Source: an uncultured Paracoccaceae bacterium
Lineage (GTDB): Bacteria; Pseudomonadota; Alphaproteobacteria; Rhodobacterales; Rhodobacteraceae
Direction of reading: 5' to 3'
DNA: 11,316 nt
NCBI GenBank assembly: GCA_913054485.1
Contig: CAJXHQ010000050.1
Coordinates: 1 to 11,316, forward strand
The position numbers were made by a program, and so were the translations under genes. This document shows, one piece after another, positions 1 through 8,891 of the stretch. How positions within the stretch are numbered: position 1 is the first letter of the stretch; each line of letters begins with the position of its first letter. Below the pieces are notes generated by a model, which worked only from the letters and a program-made list of their open reading frames with translations, did not search any database and was not told the origin of the DNA.

Positions 1-1
1 C

Positions 2-118
2 TTGTGCGATCAAAAGGAGAACATTGCAAGAAAAATCTTCCTCTACCCACTGGGCGGCGGCGGTGTTAAAAACTGGTTACCGGGTTTTAAGGCCTTGAGA
101 ATATTATCGGACGGTTAA
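2..118 (+). CDS. Possible C-terminal fragment of an upstream gene (uncertain)
   Basis: The frame beginning at base 2 is open from the window edge to a TAA at 116-118, ending four bases before the ATG of the sulfotransferase-like gene. The readable tail ends in NWLPGFKALRILSDG. About 55% of its codons end in G or C, well below the real genes here, and a second frame is open to a TGA at 96-98, so this may simply be non-coding leader. If real, the close spacing would suggest translational coupling to the next gene. I recognise no family. Confidence 0.2.
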   Translation: MCDQKENIARKIFLYPLGGGGVKNWLPGFKALRILSDG

Positions 119-122
119 CGGA

Positions 123-716
123 ATGCTTGCATTTTATGACGAAAGGCTGGTTCTTCTATCGGTCCCCAAGACCGGAACAACCGCCTATCAGGCTGCGCTG
201 AGGGAGCGGGCCGACATGGTGATTTCCGACCCGCCCGAGCTGAAACACGCGCCGCTGTTCCGCTACAACCGCTGGATCCGTCCGATGTTCGAGAAAGTCT
301 GCGGCGCCGAGATGGAGGTGGCCGCGGTGATGCGCGAGCCGGTCAGCTGGCTGGGGTCCTGGTTCCGCTACCGCCAGCGCCCCTTTATGGACGGCAGGCC
401 CAACTCTACCAAGGGTCTCTCTTTTGAGGAGTTTGTGCTGGCCTATTGCAAGGGTGACAAACCCGGTTTTGCAAATGTAGGCAGTCAGGCCAAGTTTCTG
501 GAGCCGCAAAAGAATGGCTGCAGGGTGACGCATTTGTTCCGCTATGAAGAGCAGGATGCGCTGAAGCGTTTCCTGGAGACCCGCCTGTCCGTCACCATCG
601 AGCTGGAGCGCCGGAATGTAAGCCCGTCGATGCCGTTGGAGTTAAGCCCGCGGGCCGAAGAAAAACTCCGCCTGAAATGCGCGGCGGAGTTTGAGCTTTA
701 TGACAGGATCAGCTGA
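123..716 (+). CDS. Small sulfotransferase-like P-loop protein
   Basis: A 197-residue protein resembling the PAPS-dependent sulfotransferase fold. Residues 14-20 (VPKTGTT) match the 5'-phosphosulfate-binding P-loop of this superfamily, and REPVSWLGSW at 71-80 has the Arg and Ser expected of the 3'-phosphate-binding motif. There is no signal peptide or membrane segment, so it is probably cytoplasmic. At 197 residues it is shorter than typical sulfotransferases (250-300), which leaves little room for an acceptor-binding lobe, so the acceptor cannot be guessed. From memory, relatives in roseobacters are often labelled 'gamma-glutamyl kinase', which the motifs do not support. The ATG at 123 follows a modest GGACGG about nine bases upstream. 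The gene converges on cckA with a 16-base gap. The fold assignment is fairly secure, the activity is not. Confidence 0.75.
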   Translation: MLAFYDERLVLLSVPKTGTTAYQAALRERADMVISDPPELKHAPLFRYNRWIRPMFEKVCGAEMEVAAVMREPVSWLGSWFRYRQRPFMDGRPNSTKGLSFEEFVLAYCKGDKPGFANVGSQAKFLEPQKNGCRVTHLFRYEEQDALKRFLETRLSVTIELERRNVSPSMPLELSPRAEEKLRLKCAAEFELYDRIS

Positions 717-732
717 CTGAGGTCAGTGAAGA

Positions 733-3039
733 TTAGTGCAGCTGCTCATGCACCGTATCGGTGAGCTGGCTCAGCGAGAAGGGTTTCGGCAGGAAGACCG
801 AGTTCGGCACCACAGGCTGGGCACCGCCAAAGGCGCCCTCGGCATAACCCGATACAAAGACAACCCGGGTGTCGGGCCGCTCTTTCAAAGCCTCGCGCAC
901 CCAGCTCGGGCCGTCCATGCCCGGCATCACAACATCCGTCACAAAGACATCGACACTCAACGCCGGGTCTTCCAGCGTGCGCAGCGCGTCTTCGGCGCTT
1001 TCGGCTTCCAGAACGGTATAGCCGCGCAGGCGCAATGCCCGCGATGCAAAGGCCCGTACCGGCGCCTCGTCCTCGACCAGCAGGACCACGCCCTCACCGT
1101 GTTTGGGGGCTTCAGGTGCCTTGGCAACCGCTTCGGTCCCGGCGGGTTTTGATACGCCCTTGTCGACCGGGAAAAACAGGGTGAAGGCGGTTCCTTCGTT
1201 CTTGATCGAGTCTAAAAAAATGAATCCGCCGGTCTGTTTGATGATCCCGTAGGCCGTGGAAAGCCCCAGCCCGGTACCCTCGCCGGTGCGTTTGGTGGTG
1301 TAGAAGGGTTCGAATACTTTTTGGATCTTGTCGGGGTCGATGCCGACGCCCTGGTCTGACACTTTAACTGTGACCCATTCCCCCGCCGGCACGGTAGCAC
1401 GGTCGCGCTCCAGCGCCTTTTGCAGGTTCACGACCTGGGTCTCGACCCGGATTTCGCCGCCTTGCGGCATCGCATCACGGGCATTCACCACCAGGTTCAT
1501 CAGCACCTGCTCCAGCTGGCGCTTGTCGGCCCGGATGGACTTCAGCACGGGATCGTGGCTCAGCGTCAATGTGACTTTCTCGCCGACGAGGCGGTTCAGC
1601 AGATGCGTCAGATCGGACAGTGTATCGCGCAGATCCAGAACCTCCGGTTGCAGGGTCTGCTTGCGGGAGAAGGCGAGAAGCTGGCTCACCAGCGAGGCCG
1701 CACGGTTGGCGTTCTCGCTGATCTGCACCAGGTCGCCGTAATCCGGATCGCCCTGATCATGACGCAGCAGCAGCAGGTCGCAATGGCCCGAGATCGCGGT
1801 CAGGAGGTTGTTGAAATCATGCGCCACACCGCCGGCAAGCTGTCCGATAGCCTGCATTTTCTGACTCTGCACAAATTGCGCTTCCAGCGTCTTCAGCTCG
1901 GTCGCGTCATTCAGAACAGCGATCAGAACCGTGGCACCTTCCTGGACGACACGGGTCAGGGTGACCTGAACAAACACTTCCTTGTCATTGCGCGACAGGC
2001 GCAGGAATTCGGATTTATTGGGAGCAATACCGTCAGCAGTATCACGCAGCCAATCGGCCATCGGGCGCCCGAGGCCTTCCATCAGCTGACCGATCCGGGT
2101 GTTTTCGCAGGTTTTCACCCCCAGCAAGTTCAGTGCCATCTTATTGGCAGTCAGGATCTCGCCGCTGGGGGCGACCTTCAGGAAGGGCACCGGCATGTTT
2201 TCAAAGCCAGATCCGGCCTTGCCGGTGTTTTCAGCCTCCGCTTCCAGGAAATACAGTTCACGCCGCCCCTGGGTGCGGCTGCTCTCCATCACCATGACCT
2301 CAACCGGGCCGGACTTGGTGCTCATGGTATGCATCTGACCCGAGCGGACCGGCAGGTCACGGAACAGCCGGTCGAGGGTCTTTACCCGTTCACCGGTCAG
2401 TTTGCGGGCGGCTTCGTTCATGAACAGCACCGCGCCGGTGCGGCCGACGGTGACCATCGGGATCGGGATCGAGTCGGAACTGCGGCCGCTGCTGCTGCGT
2501 TCGACGATATCTTCCACCCGCCACAGATAGCTGCCGCCGGACATCTGGTGCACCGCCAGCCGCACATGGCCGCGCCGCGTCACCACGTCTTCCCTTGCGG
2601 CGCCTTCGGTTTTGGCGCGGTTTTGCAGACGGAACAGGACCGCTGCCGGGTTGGCCAGAACGGACCGCAGCGTGCCTGCAAGCGTTTCCTTTTCAACATC
2701 CGTGAAACGGGCTTCGGCGGCGGCATTGATCGCGTGTATCGTGCCGTCTTCGTCGGCGACGAAACTGGGGGCCGAATCCTTGGCGATAAAGCCTGTCAGC
2801 AATTCAGTGGCCATCGCCCGCGCCTTCAGCCGCACCCGCGACTGAAAGGCCATAAGTGCCGCAACAGAGGTCAGGGTGAGCGAGACAGCGCCGAGGCTGC
2901 GGGAGGCCCAATCCGGCAGGCCAAGAAACAGGGCTCCGCCTGCGGCGGCGCCTGCAAGAATGGCTGTGGCTGCAAGGCGGGCTTTGTCCGGGGCGGCAAC
3001 GCGCAGGCCCGGCACAGAGGTTTCTTGGCGACCGATCAT
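733..3039 (-). CDS. cckA: CckA: membrane hybrid histidine kinase/phosphatase of the CtrA phosphorelay
   Basis: This 768-residue hybrid kinase is expected to pass phosphate through ChpT to CtrA, or drain it, at the inner membrane. Two hydrophobic segments lie near residues 21-40 and 48-66. PAS-like segments follow at about 88-180, 190-268 and 280-380. The HisKA domain has the CckA-type H box GGVAHDFNNLL with phosphoacceptor His407. The ATPase domain shows an N box (N515, N519), G1 DQGVGI (562-567), F box FEPFYTTK (576-583) and G2 GEGTGLGLS (586-594). A C-terminal receiver has acidic residues 656-658, phosphoacceptor Asp702, Ser730 and Lys752. All catalytic residues are intact. The ATG at 3039 is preceded by GGAG. 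It lies downstream of guaB and the RNA methyltransferase, but the 92-base gap carries a CtrA box. The H-box sequence and domain order make CckA the best identification. No chpT or ctrA lies in the window. Confidence 0.93.
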   Translation of the reverse strand: MIGRQETSVPGLRVAAPDKARLAATAILAGAAAGGALFLGLPDWASRSLGAVSLTLTSVAALMAFQSRVRLKARAMATELLTGFIAKDSAPSFVADEDGTIHAINAAAEARFTDVEKETLAGTLRSVLANPAAVLFRLQNRAKTEGAAREDVVTRRGHVRLAVHQMSGGSYLWRVEDIVERSSSGRSSDSIPIPMVTVGRTGAVLFMNEAARKLTGERVKTLDRLFRDLPVRSGQMHTMSTKSGPVEVMVMESSRTQGRRELYFLEAEAENTGKAGSGFENMPVPFLKVAPSGEILTANKMALNLLGVKTCENTRIGQLMEGLGRPMADWLRDTADGIAPNKSEFLRLSRNDKEVFVQVTLTRVVQEGATVLIAVLNDATELKTLEAQFVQSQKMQAIGQLAGGVAHDFNNLLTAISGHCDLLLLRHDQGDPDYGDLVQISENANRAASLVSQLLAFSRKQTLQPEVLDLRDTLSDLTHLLNRLVGEKVTLTLSHDPVLKSIRADKRQLEQVLMNLVVNARDAMPQGGEIRVETQVVNLQKALERDRATVPAGEWVTVKVSDQGVGIDPDKIQKVFEPFYTTKRTGEGTGLGLSTAYGIIKQTGGFIFLDSIKNEGTAFTLFFPVDKGVSKPAGTEAVAKAPEAPKHGEGVVLLVEDEAPVRAFASRALRLRGYTVLEAESAEDALRTLEDPALSVDVFVTDVVMPGMDGPSWVREALKERPDTRVVFVSGYAEGAFGGAQPVVPNSVFLPKPFSLSQLTDTVHEQLH

Positions 3040-3089
3040 TCCGGCTCCGTCTGATGCAAATTCTTTGCGGCATTCCGCGCTAACGAAGG

Positions 3090-3104
3090 TTAAGGCTGCG
3101 TTAA
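3090..3104 (-). promoter_or_regulatory. Perfect CtrA-binding box upstream of cckA
   Basis: On the minus strand this reads TTAACGCAGCCTTAA, an exact match to the alphaproteobacterial CtrA consensus TTAA-N7-TTAA. It lies 51-65 bases upstream of the cckA ATG, in the gap after the RNA methyltransferase stop. Such a position suits regulation of a cckA promoter by its own output regulator. A further near half-site (GTTAG on the minus strand, bases 3080-3084) lies closer to the gene. Binding is inferred from sequence only. Confidence 0.65.
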
Positions 3105-3131
3105 AGAATTTCAGTATTTACGCAATCGCGT

Positions 3132-4310
3132 CTAAGTATTGCGGTCTGTCTGCGTCAATATCGCAACATAGAAGCCGTCGGTTCCTTCGCTGACGCGCCA
3201 GCTTTGATCGGTATCCAGACACCAGCCCGGGCTGCGGGCAAGGAAGGCGTTAACCTGATCGCGGTTTTCGCAGGACAGCATCGAGCAGGTTGCATAGGCC
3301 AGCGCGCCGCCGGGTTTCACCAGAGCCGCAGCCTGGTCCAGAATGCCGGCCTGGGTCGCGCAGAGCTCGGCCAGGCTCTCCGCCGTCAGCCGCCACTTGC
3401 CCTCGGGCGCACGCCGCCAGGATCCGGAGCCGGAACAGGGCGCATCGCAGAATACCAGATCATAAGACGCCGCAGCGCCGGGTTGGCCTGGCTCCAGAAG
3501 ATTGACGCGGACCCCTGCCCGTTTGGCCCTTTCCGGCAGATCGCGCATCCGCTGACCGGCAATATCATGAGCCGATATCTGCACATCCTCGGCCGCGGCA
3601 ATCGCCAGGGTCTTGCCGCCGCCGCCTGCGCAATAATCCAGGACCGTCATCCCCTTGCGCAGCGGCAACGCCTCGGTCACTGCCTGGCTGGCGGCGTCCT
3701 GCAGTACCACAATTCCGCTGAGATATGGCTCCGAGTTCCGGATCTTGCGGGGCCCTTCAGTGACCTCCAGCGCCAGCGGCGCCGCAGCATGCGGCAGGGT
3801 TTGAACACCCGCCTCCGCCAGGGCAGCCTGCGCGTTGGCCAGCGTGGATTTTCGGCGGTTGACCCGCAAGTGCACGGGCGCGCGCTGGCGCAGCGCTGCG
3901 GCAGCACCCTCGGCCCCCTCGCCAAGACTTCGGGTGAAATCATCCCAGAGCCAATCGGGGAAATCCGCTGCCTCTGCACCGGCAGCGGGCGATCTGCCGG
4001 CTGCCGCCTCATCCTCGCGCAATGGCTGCGGCGCATGGCCTTCGCCGGTAAAGACGGTGCCCGGATCGACGCCCGCTTCGCGAAGCGCGCCAAGAATCAG
4101 CCCGCGGCCGGTTTCGCTGCCGCCCAGGGCGGCGTGCGAGCGGCGGCAGCGCAGCGCTGTAAACACGTGATCGCGCACCACGGCGCAGTCCTTGGAGCCG
4201 GCATAGCGGCTGCGGCGTCCCCAGGTGGTGAGCGCTTTTTCCGCCGGCTCCCCGTCCCGAATGGAATCGAGGATTTCGATGGCCGCCTGCAGGCGGGCGG
4301 CGGGGGTCAT
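3132..4310 (-). CDS. RsmB/NOP-family SAM-dependent RNA (cytosine-C5) methyltransferase
   Basis: A 392-residue cytoplasmic enzyme predicted to methylate C5 of cytosine in RNA, probably 16S rRNA, using S-adenosylmethionine. The SAM-binding motif I is VLDYCAGGGGKT (223-234). The family's two conserved cysteines are both present: motif IV DAPCSGSGSWRR with Cys292, and motif VI YATCSM with Cys342. The RNA-contact region before the Rossmann fold contains VHLRVNRRKST (146-156) and LQDAASQ (203-209). The N-terminal 110 residues show only vague resemblance to the NusB-like domain of canonical RsmB, so the exact target base is not settled. The ATG at 4310 gives a family-typical N terminus (MTPAARLQAAIEIL) with a GGGG stretch upstream. 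It starts 36 bases after the guaB stop on the same strand, so co-transcription with guaB is likely. Confidence 0.9.
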   Translation of the reverse strand: MTPAARLQAAIEILDSIRDGEPAEKALTTWGRRSRYAGSKDCAVVRDHVFTALRCRRSHAALGGSETGRGLILGALREAGVDPGTVFTGEGHAPQPLREDEAAAGRSPAAGAEAADFPDWLWDDFTRSLGEGAEGAAAALRQRAPVHLRVNRRKSTLANAQAALAEAGVQTLPHAAAPLALEVTEGPRKIRNSEPYLSGIVVLQDAASQAVTEALPLRKGMTVLDYCAGGGGKTLAIAAAEDVQISAHDIAGQRMRDLPERAKRAGVRVNLLEPGQPGAAASYDLVFCDAPCSGSGSWRRAPEGKWRLTAESLAELCATQAGILDQAAALVKPGGALAYATCSMLSCENRDQVNAFLARSPGWCLDTDQSWRVSEGTDGFYVAILTQTDRNT

Positions 4311-4346
4311 GCCCCTGCCCCGGTGTTGCGGGCGGCCGTCATGGCC

Positions 4347-5798
<1,452 letters not shown>

Positions 5799-5966
5799 TC
5801 ATCCCCATGCATAACCCCGTTTGGCGGTGACCCTATGGCACAGTTCCCCGGAAGTGGAAAGGGCCGGCGGGCCATTTTCGCCGCAGTGCGGAATGTTAGG
5901 CCTTCTGATCTGCGTCAAGGCACGGTCATGACGGCAGATTATGACAGGGGCACGCGAAACAGAGAC

Positions 5967-5970
5967 GGAG
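5967..5970 (+). promoter_or_regulatory. Ribosome-binding site that fixes the CoA-transferase start
   Basis: GGAG lies eight bases before the ATG at 5979. The longer frame opening at 5835 adds 48 residues with no family resemblance, and family III CoA-transferases normally begin a few residues before the ILDLTHVLAGP-type segment, so the later ATG is preferred. Confidence 0.65.
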
Positions 5971-5978
5971 CTTGCATC

Positions 5979-7133
5979 ATGGCCGGACCGCTATCAGGCA
6001 TCACCATCCTTGACCTTACCCATGTTCTGGCAGGCCCCTATGCCTCCATGACCCTGGCCGATCTCGGCGCGCGGGTAATCAAGGTGGAGCGTCCGGGCAT
6101 AGGCGACGACACCCGCGCCTTCCCTCCCTTCAAGGACGGCGAAAGTGCCTATTTCGCCACCATCAACCACGGCAAGGAAAGCATCGCGCTGGATCTGAAG
6201 GCCGAAGGTGACAAGGCGATCTTCGACGACCTGCTGGCGCGTTCGGACGTGGTACTGGAAAACTACCGCCCCGGCGTGATGGAGCGGATGGGCTATGGCT
6301 GGGAGACGCTGCACGCGCGCCATCCCCGGCTGATTTACGGCGCGGTTTCGGGCTTTGGCCACACCGGGCCCGAGGCACAGAAACCGGCCTATGACATGGT
6401 GGTGCAGGCCCGCGGCGGGGTGATGTCGATCACCGGCGAGCGCGACCGTGACCCCGTCCGCGTCGGGGCCTCGATCGGCGATATCGTGGCCGGCATGTTC
6501 CTGGCGCAAGGGGTGCTGGCGGCCCTTCTGGAGACGCGTGAGACGGGGCTGGGCCAGAAGGTCGACATCTCGATGCTGGATTCTCAGCTGGCGCTGCTGG
6601 AACACGCCATTGCGCTGACCTCTGTCACCGGCGAGCCGCCCCGCCCCTCGGGCGCCCGGCATCCGTCCATTACTCCGTTTGAGACCTTCCACGCGATGGA
6701 CGGCCTGTTTGTGATTGCGGCCGGCAATGACGCGCTGTTCGCAAAGCTCTGTGATGCGCTGCAACTGCCGCTGGCTTCGGATGCCCGGTTTGCCACCAAC
6801 CCCGCACGGTGCGACAACGCCCGGCTGCTGAAACGGCTGATCGAAGCGGTGACGCTGGGCGAAAGCAAGGCCCATTGGATCGGCGTGCTGACCGATGCCG
6901 GTATCCCCACGGGGCCGATCCAGAACGTCAAGGAAGTGATGCAGGATCCGCAGATCCTCGCCCGCAACATGGTGGTGGACGTGCTGGATGAGGCCGGGAA
7001 GCCGCGCTACACGGCTGCCGGCAACCCGATCAAGATGTCGAACTTGCCCGACCCCGAAACCCGCGGTCCCGCCCCGGCGCTAGACGGCAACAGGGCGCAG
7101 ATCCTGGCCTGGCTGGACGGCAGCAAAAGGTGA
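5979..7133 (+). CDS. CaiB/BaiF (family III) acyl-CoA transferase
   Basis: A 384-residue cytoplasmic enzyme predicted to move coenzyme A between carboxylic acids. The N terminus has the family signature ILDLTHVLAGPYASMTLADLG (split at about residues 10-30), followed by KVERPG (35-40), the CoA-contact segment NYRPGVMERMGYG (95-107) and SGFGHTGP (124-131). PAYDMVVQA places the expected catalytic aspartate, which forms aspartyl-CoA intermediates, at Asp139. Length and motifs match intact members such as formyl-CoA and carnitine-CoA transferases, but substrate cannot be read from sequence. The only neighbours are guaB (divergent) and the Hint gene (about 110 bases downstream), neither of which points to a pathway. 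A 5-bp GC stem (CCCCT/AGGGG, 7142-7156) follows the stop but lacks a T-run. Confidence 0.9.
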   Translation: MAGPLSGITILDLTHVLAGPYASMTLADLGARVIKVERPGIGDDTRAFPPFKDGESAYFATINHGKESIALDLKAEGDKAIFDDLLARSDVVLENYRPGVMERMGYGWETLHARHPRLIYGAVSGFGHTGPEAQKPAYDMVVQARGGVMSITGERDRDPVRVGASIGDIVAGMFLAQGVLAALLETRETGLGQKVDISMLDSQLALLEHAIALTSVTGEPPRPSGARHPSITPFETFHAMDGLFVIAAGNDALFAKLCDALQLPLASDARFATNPARCDNARLLKRLIEAVTLGESKAHWIGVLTDAGIPTGPIQNVKEVMQDPQILARNMVVDVLDEAGKPRYTAAGNPIKMSNLPDPETRGPAPALDGNRAQILAWLDGSKR

Positions 7134-7178
7134 CGGCTGCGCCCCTGCCTGAGGGGGAGAAGTTCGAAGAAGTTGAAA

Positions 7179-7193
7179 TTAATCATAACTTAG
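7179..7193 (+). promoter_or_regulatory. Near-consensus CtrA box before the Hint-domain gene
   Basis: TTAATCATAACTTAG fits TTAA-N7-TTAA at seven of the eight fixed positions. It lies 51-65 bases upstream of the proposed ATG, in an AT-rich stretch that looks like a promoter and contrasts with the GC-rich flanks. A single mismatch in AT-rich DNA can occur by chance, so this is suggestive only. The perfect box before cckA shows that CtrA sites exist in this genome. Confidence 0.35.
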
Positions 7194-7211
7194 CAGGTAA
7201 ATGCTTACCTG
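7194..7211. promoter_or_regulatory. 18-bp perfect dyad (CAGGTAA-ATGC-TTACCTG)
   Basis: Two perfect 7-base arms flank ATGC in the leader of the Hint-domain gene, 33-50 bases upstream of its proposed ATG, and start directly after the near-consensus CtrA box. There is no T-run, so it is more like a dimeric-repressor or activator operator than a terminator. A regulatory hairpin in the 5' untranslated region is the alternative. I do not recognise a regulator for it: the half-site order does not match the lux box. Confidence 0.45.
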
Positions 7212-7243
7212 ACCTTTGTTAAACAGTGACAAGGTTCAGGTAT

Positions 7244-8290
7244 ATGGTTGCCCGTTCGTTTTATGCGTTTGATTCCGAGGCTCTGACGGTAGACGCCTCC
7301 TCCCCTAATATGACTCCGGGGTCTTCGATCATCAACAATTCGAGCACGCCCACCGGGACGGTATTTACCTATTCCTCCGGCTACAGCAGCGAGCTGGTCC
7401 ACCTGGAGGACACCTCAGGCAGCGCAGACACGCTGGAGGACGACCAGGAGGGCGGCCATATCATCACCGATGGCGGCTCACTGGTGGCCAACGGTTCCAT
7501 GATAGAGGCGGAATCCTTCCACTACCTCCAGCAGGAGGACGACTTCGGCAATCCTGTCGGGCCGGTGATCACCGTCACCGTGTTCTCCCAGGGCGGCAAG
7601 ACCTCGGACGTCTGGGGGTTTTCCAACGATGTGCCGCTGATCGACGGCGCGACCTACCAGAAGATCGGCGGCAGCAACAAGGGCACCGCGGAGTATGAGT
7701 CCTTTGTGCCCTGTTTTGCGGCCGGGACTGCAATAGCAACCAGCCGCGGGCACCGAAGGGTCGAAAGCCTGCGGCCGGGCGACCTGGTTCTGACCCGTGA
7801 CAACGGCTATCAGCCAGTGGTTTGGACCGGCATCAAGCGCTTGAACCGCACCTGGCTGGCCCGCTGCCCGCATCTGCAGCCGGTGCGCATTGCTGCCGGC
7901 TCTTTCGGCCCTGGCCGCCCGGAGCAGGATCTCTGGGTGTCACCACAGCACCGCATCCTGCTGCGCAGCGCCGCCTGCGACATGAATTTCGGAGAACGCG
8001 AGGCCTTGGCCGCGGCGGCGTTCCTGACACCGCGGCAAGGGGTCCGGCAGCTGGCCGTACCGCAGGCCACCTATGTGCATCTGATGTTCGAGCAGCACCA
8101 GGTGGTGCTCTCAAACGGGCTTTGGAGCGAAAGTTTTCAGCCCGGCGCGCGGCTGTTCAAGGAAGGCTGCGCCGTCACGCAGCGGGAAATCCTTACCCTG
8201 TTCCCGGATCTGAAGGAGACCGCTTATGCCCCATTCGAGGCCGCCCGCATTGTTCTGAAAGCACATGAGGCAGCGCTGGTGCTGCACTAG
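7244..8290 (+). CDS. Stand-alone Hint (hedgehog/intein)-domain protein
   Basis: Starting from the ATG at 7244 the protein has 348 residues. AAGG at 7231-7234 sits nine bases ahead, whereas the in-frame GTG at 7226 (354 residues) has no ribosome-binding site. The first 155 or so residues are acidic and rich in Ser, Thr and Gly, with no recognised domain. A Hint_2-type domain follows (residues numbered from the GTG): CFAAGTAI with the presumed nucleophile Cys163, then SLRPGDLVLT (181-190), SPQHRILL (239-246) and MFEQHQVVLSNG (287-298). These match the Cys1 block, the turn and the His-bearing blocks of hedgehog/intein autoprocessing domains. There is no terminal His-Asn intein block and no clear C-extein, so self-cleavage is more plausible than splicing. 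No signal peptide or RTX repeats are visible. Such proteins are common and poorly characterised in Rhodobacteraceae. The gene converges on the CBS gene. Confidence 0.8.
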   Translation: MVARSFYAFDSEALTVDASSPNMTPGSSIINNSSTPTGTVFTYSSGYSSELVHLEDTSGSADTLEDDQEGGHIITDGGSLVANGSMIEAESFHYLQQEDDFGNPVGPVITVTVFSQGGKTSDVWGFSNDVPLIDGATYQKIGGSNKGTAEYESFVPCFAAGTAIATSRGHRRVESLRPGDLVLTRDNGYQPVVWTGIKRLNRTWLARCPHLQPVRIAAGSFGPGRPEQDLWVSPQHRILLRSAACDMNFGEREALAAAAFLTPRQGVRQLAVPQATYVHLMFEQHQVVLSNGLWSESFQPGARLFKEGCAVTQREILTLFPDLKETAYAPFEAARIVLKAHEAALVLH

Positions 8291-8294
8291 GCTG

Positions 8295-8316
8295 CGCACC
8301 GCCTTTCGGCGGTGTG
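8295..8316. terminator. GC-rich hairpin between convergent genes, possible bidirectional terminator
   Basis: A stem of nine pairs (CGCACCGCC with GGCGGTGTG, one G-T wobble) encloses a TTTC loop. It fills the 34-base gap between the stop codons of the Hint-domain gene (+) and the CBS gene (-). The position suits a shared terminator for both strands. No long T-run follows on either side, which weakens the intrinsic-terminator reading. Confidence 0.5.
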
Positions 8317-8324
8317 TGCCGGTA

Positions 8325-8753
8325 TCAGGCCTGTTTGACAGCGGTCCTGCGCAGCAGCCGCTCCACCAGAGAGCTGTTCTGCGGGATGAAATCGCGGATC
8401 GAGACAACCCCCAGAATCTGACCATCCTCGCAGACCGGAAGGTGACGGAACTTGCCTTTGATCATGGTGTTATAAGCTTCGTCCAGCTTGGCCTCCGGAC
8501 CCAGCCACTGCGGGTTCGGGGTCATGACCTGTTTCACCAGGGTCGTCGCCGAAGGACGGTAAACGATGATGCTGCGCTGGATCACATCCCGTTCGCTCAG
8601 AATGCCGATCAGAACACCATTACGGTCCACAACCGGCAGAGCGCCGATATTCGCAGAGGTCATCGCAATACACGCCGTCCGCACCGTTTCGTCAGGAGCT
8701 GTCTTGTGCACACGTTGTCCCTCAATCAGGTCAGCCAGTGTAGTCGCCTTCAT
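8325..8753 (-). CDS. Two-CBS-domain protein
   Basis: A 142-residue soluble protein made almost entirely of a CBS pair (Bateman module), at about residues 14-62 and 74-124. The repeats end in the characteristic GILSERDVI (50-58) and GVVSIRDFI (115-123), with aspartates 56 and 121 at the position that often contacts the ribose of bound adenosine nucleotides. CBS pairs sense AMP, ATP, S-adenosylmethionine or similar ligands, but this one has no attached effector domain, so its partner is unknown. The chosen ATG follows GGGG about ten bases upstream. It is divergent from the hybrid kinase across 258 bases and convergent with the Hint gene. Stand-alone CBS-pair proteins of this length are common in alphaproteobacteria and are usually annotated only by domain. 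Confidence 0.9.
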   Translation of the reverse strand: MKATTLADLIEGQRVHKTAPDETVRTACIAMTSANIGALPVVDRNGVLIGILSERDVIQRSIIVYRPSATTLVKQVMTPNPQWLGPEAKLDEAYNTMIKGKFRHLPVCEDGQILGVVSIRDFIPQNSSLVERLLRRTAVKQA

Positions 8754-8891
8754 CGGTTCATTGCCCCGTTCTGTTCCGTTTTCATCGTCAAACTAGCACA
8801 AAAACGTTTGTCTAACCGCCTGAAAGGGTGTCGCTTTTTATGAGAATTTTTTGGATCTTCCGGGCCAGTTACACACCTTGCCCGTCGGGTC

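Noticed and set aside
713..726. CTGAC-TGAG-GTCAG hairpin between the convergent sulfotransferase-like gene and cckA.
   Set aside because: The stem is only five pairs, begins inside the sulfotransferase stop region and has no T-run, so it is not supported as a terminator.
1420..3054. Long plus-strand open frame (544 codons) opposite cckA.
   Set aside because: Antisense shadow of the intact kinase gene; Gln/His/Arg-rich with no recognisable domain.
3120..3131. ACGC-AATC-GCGT stem just after the RNA methyltransferase stop.
   Set aside because: Four-pair stem, too short for a terminator; the AT bases beyond it are better explained as the cckA promoter region.
5994..6875. Minus-strand open frame (293 codons) opposite the CoA-transferase.
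   Set aside because: The plus-strand frame has intact family motifs; the antisense translation shows none.
7142..7156. CCCCT/AGGGG stem after the CoA-transferase stop.
   Set aside because: Five-pair stem without a following T-run; too weak to call as an intrinsic terminator.
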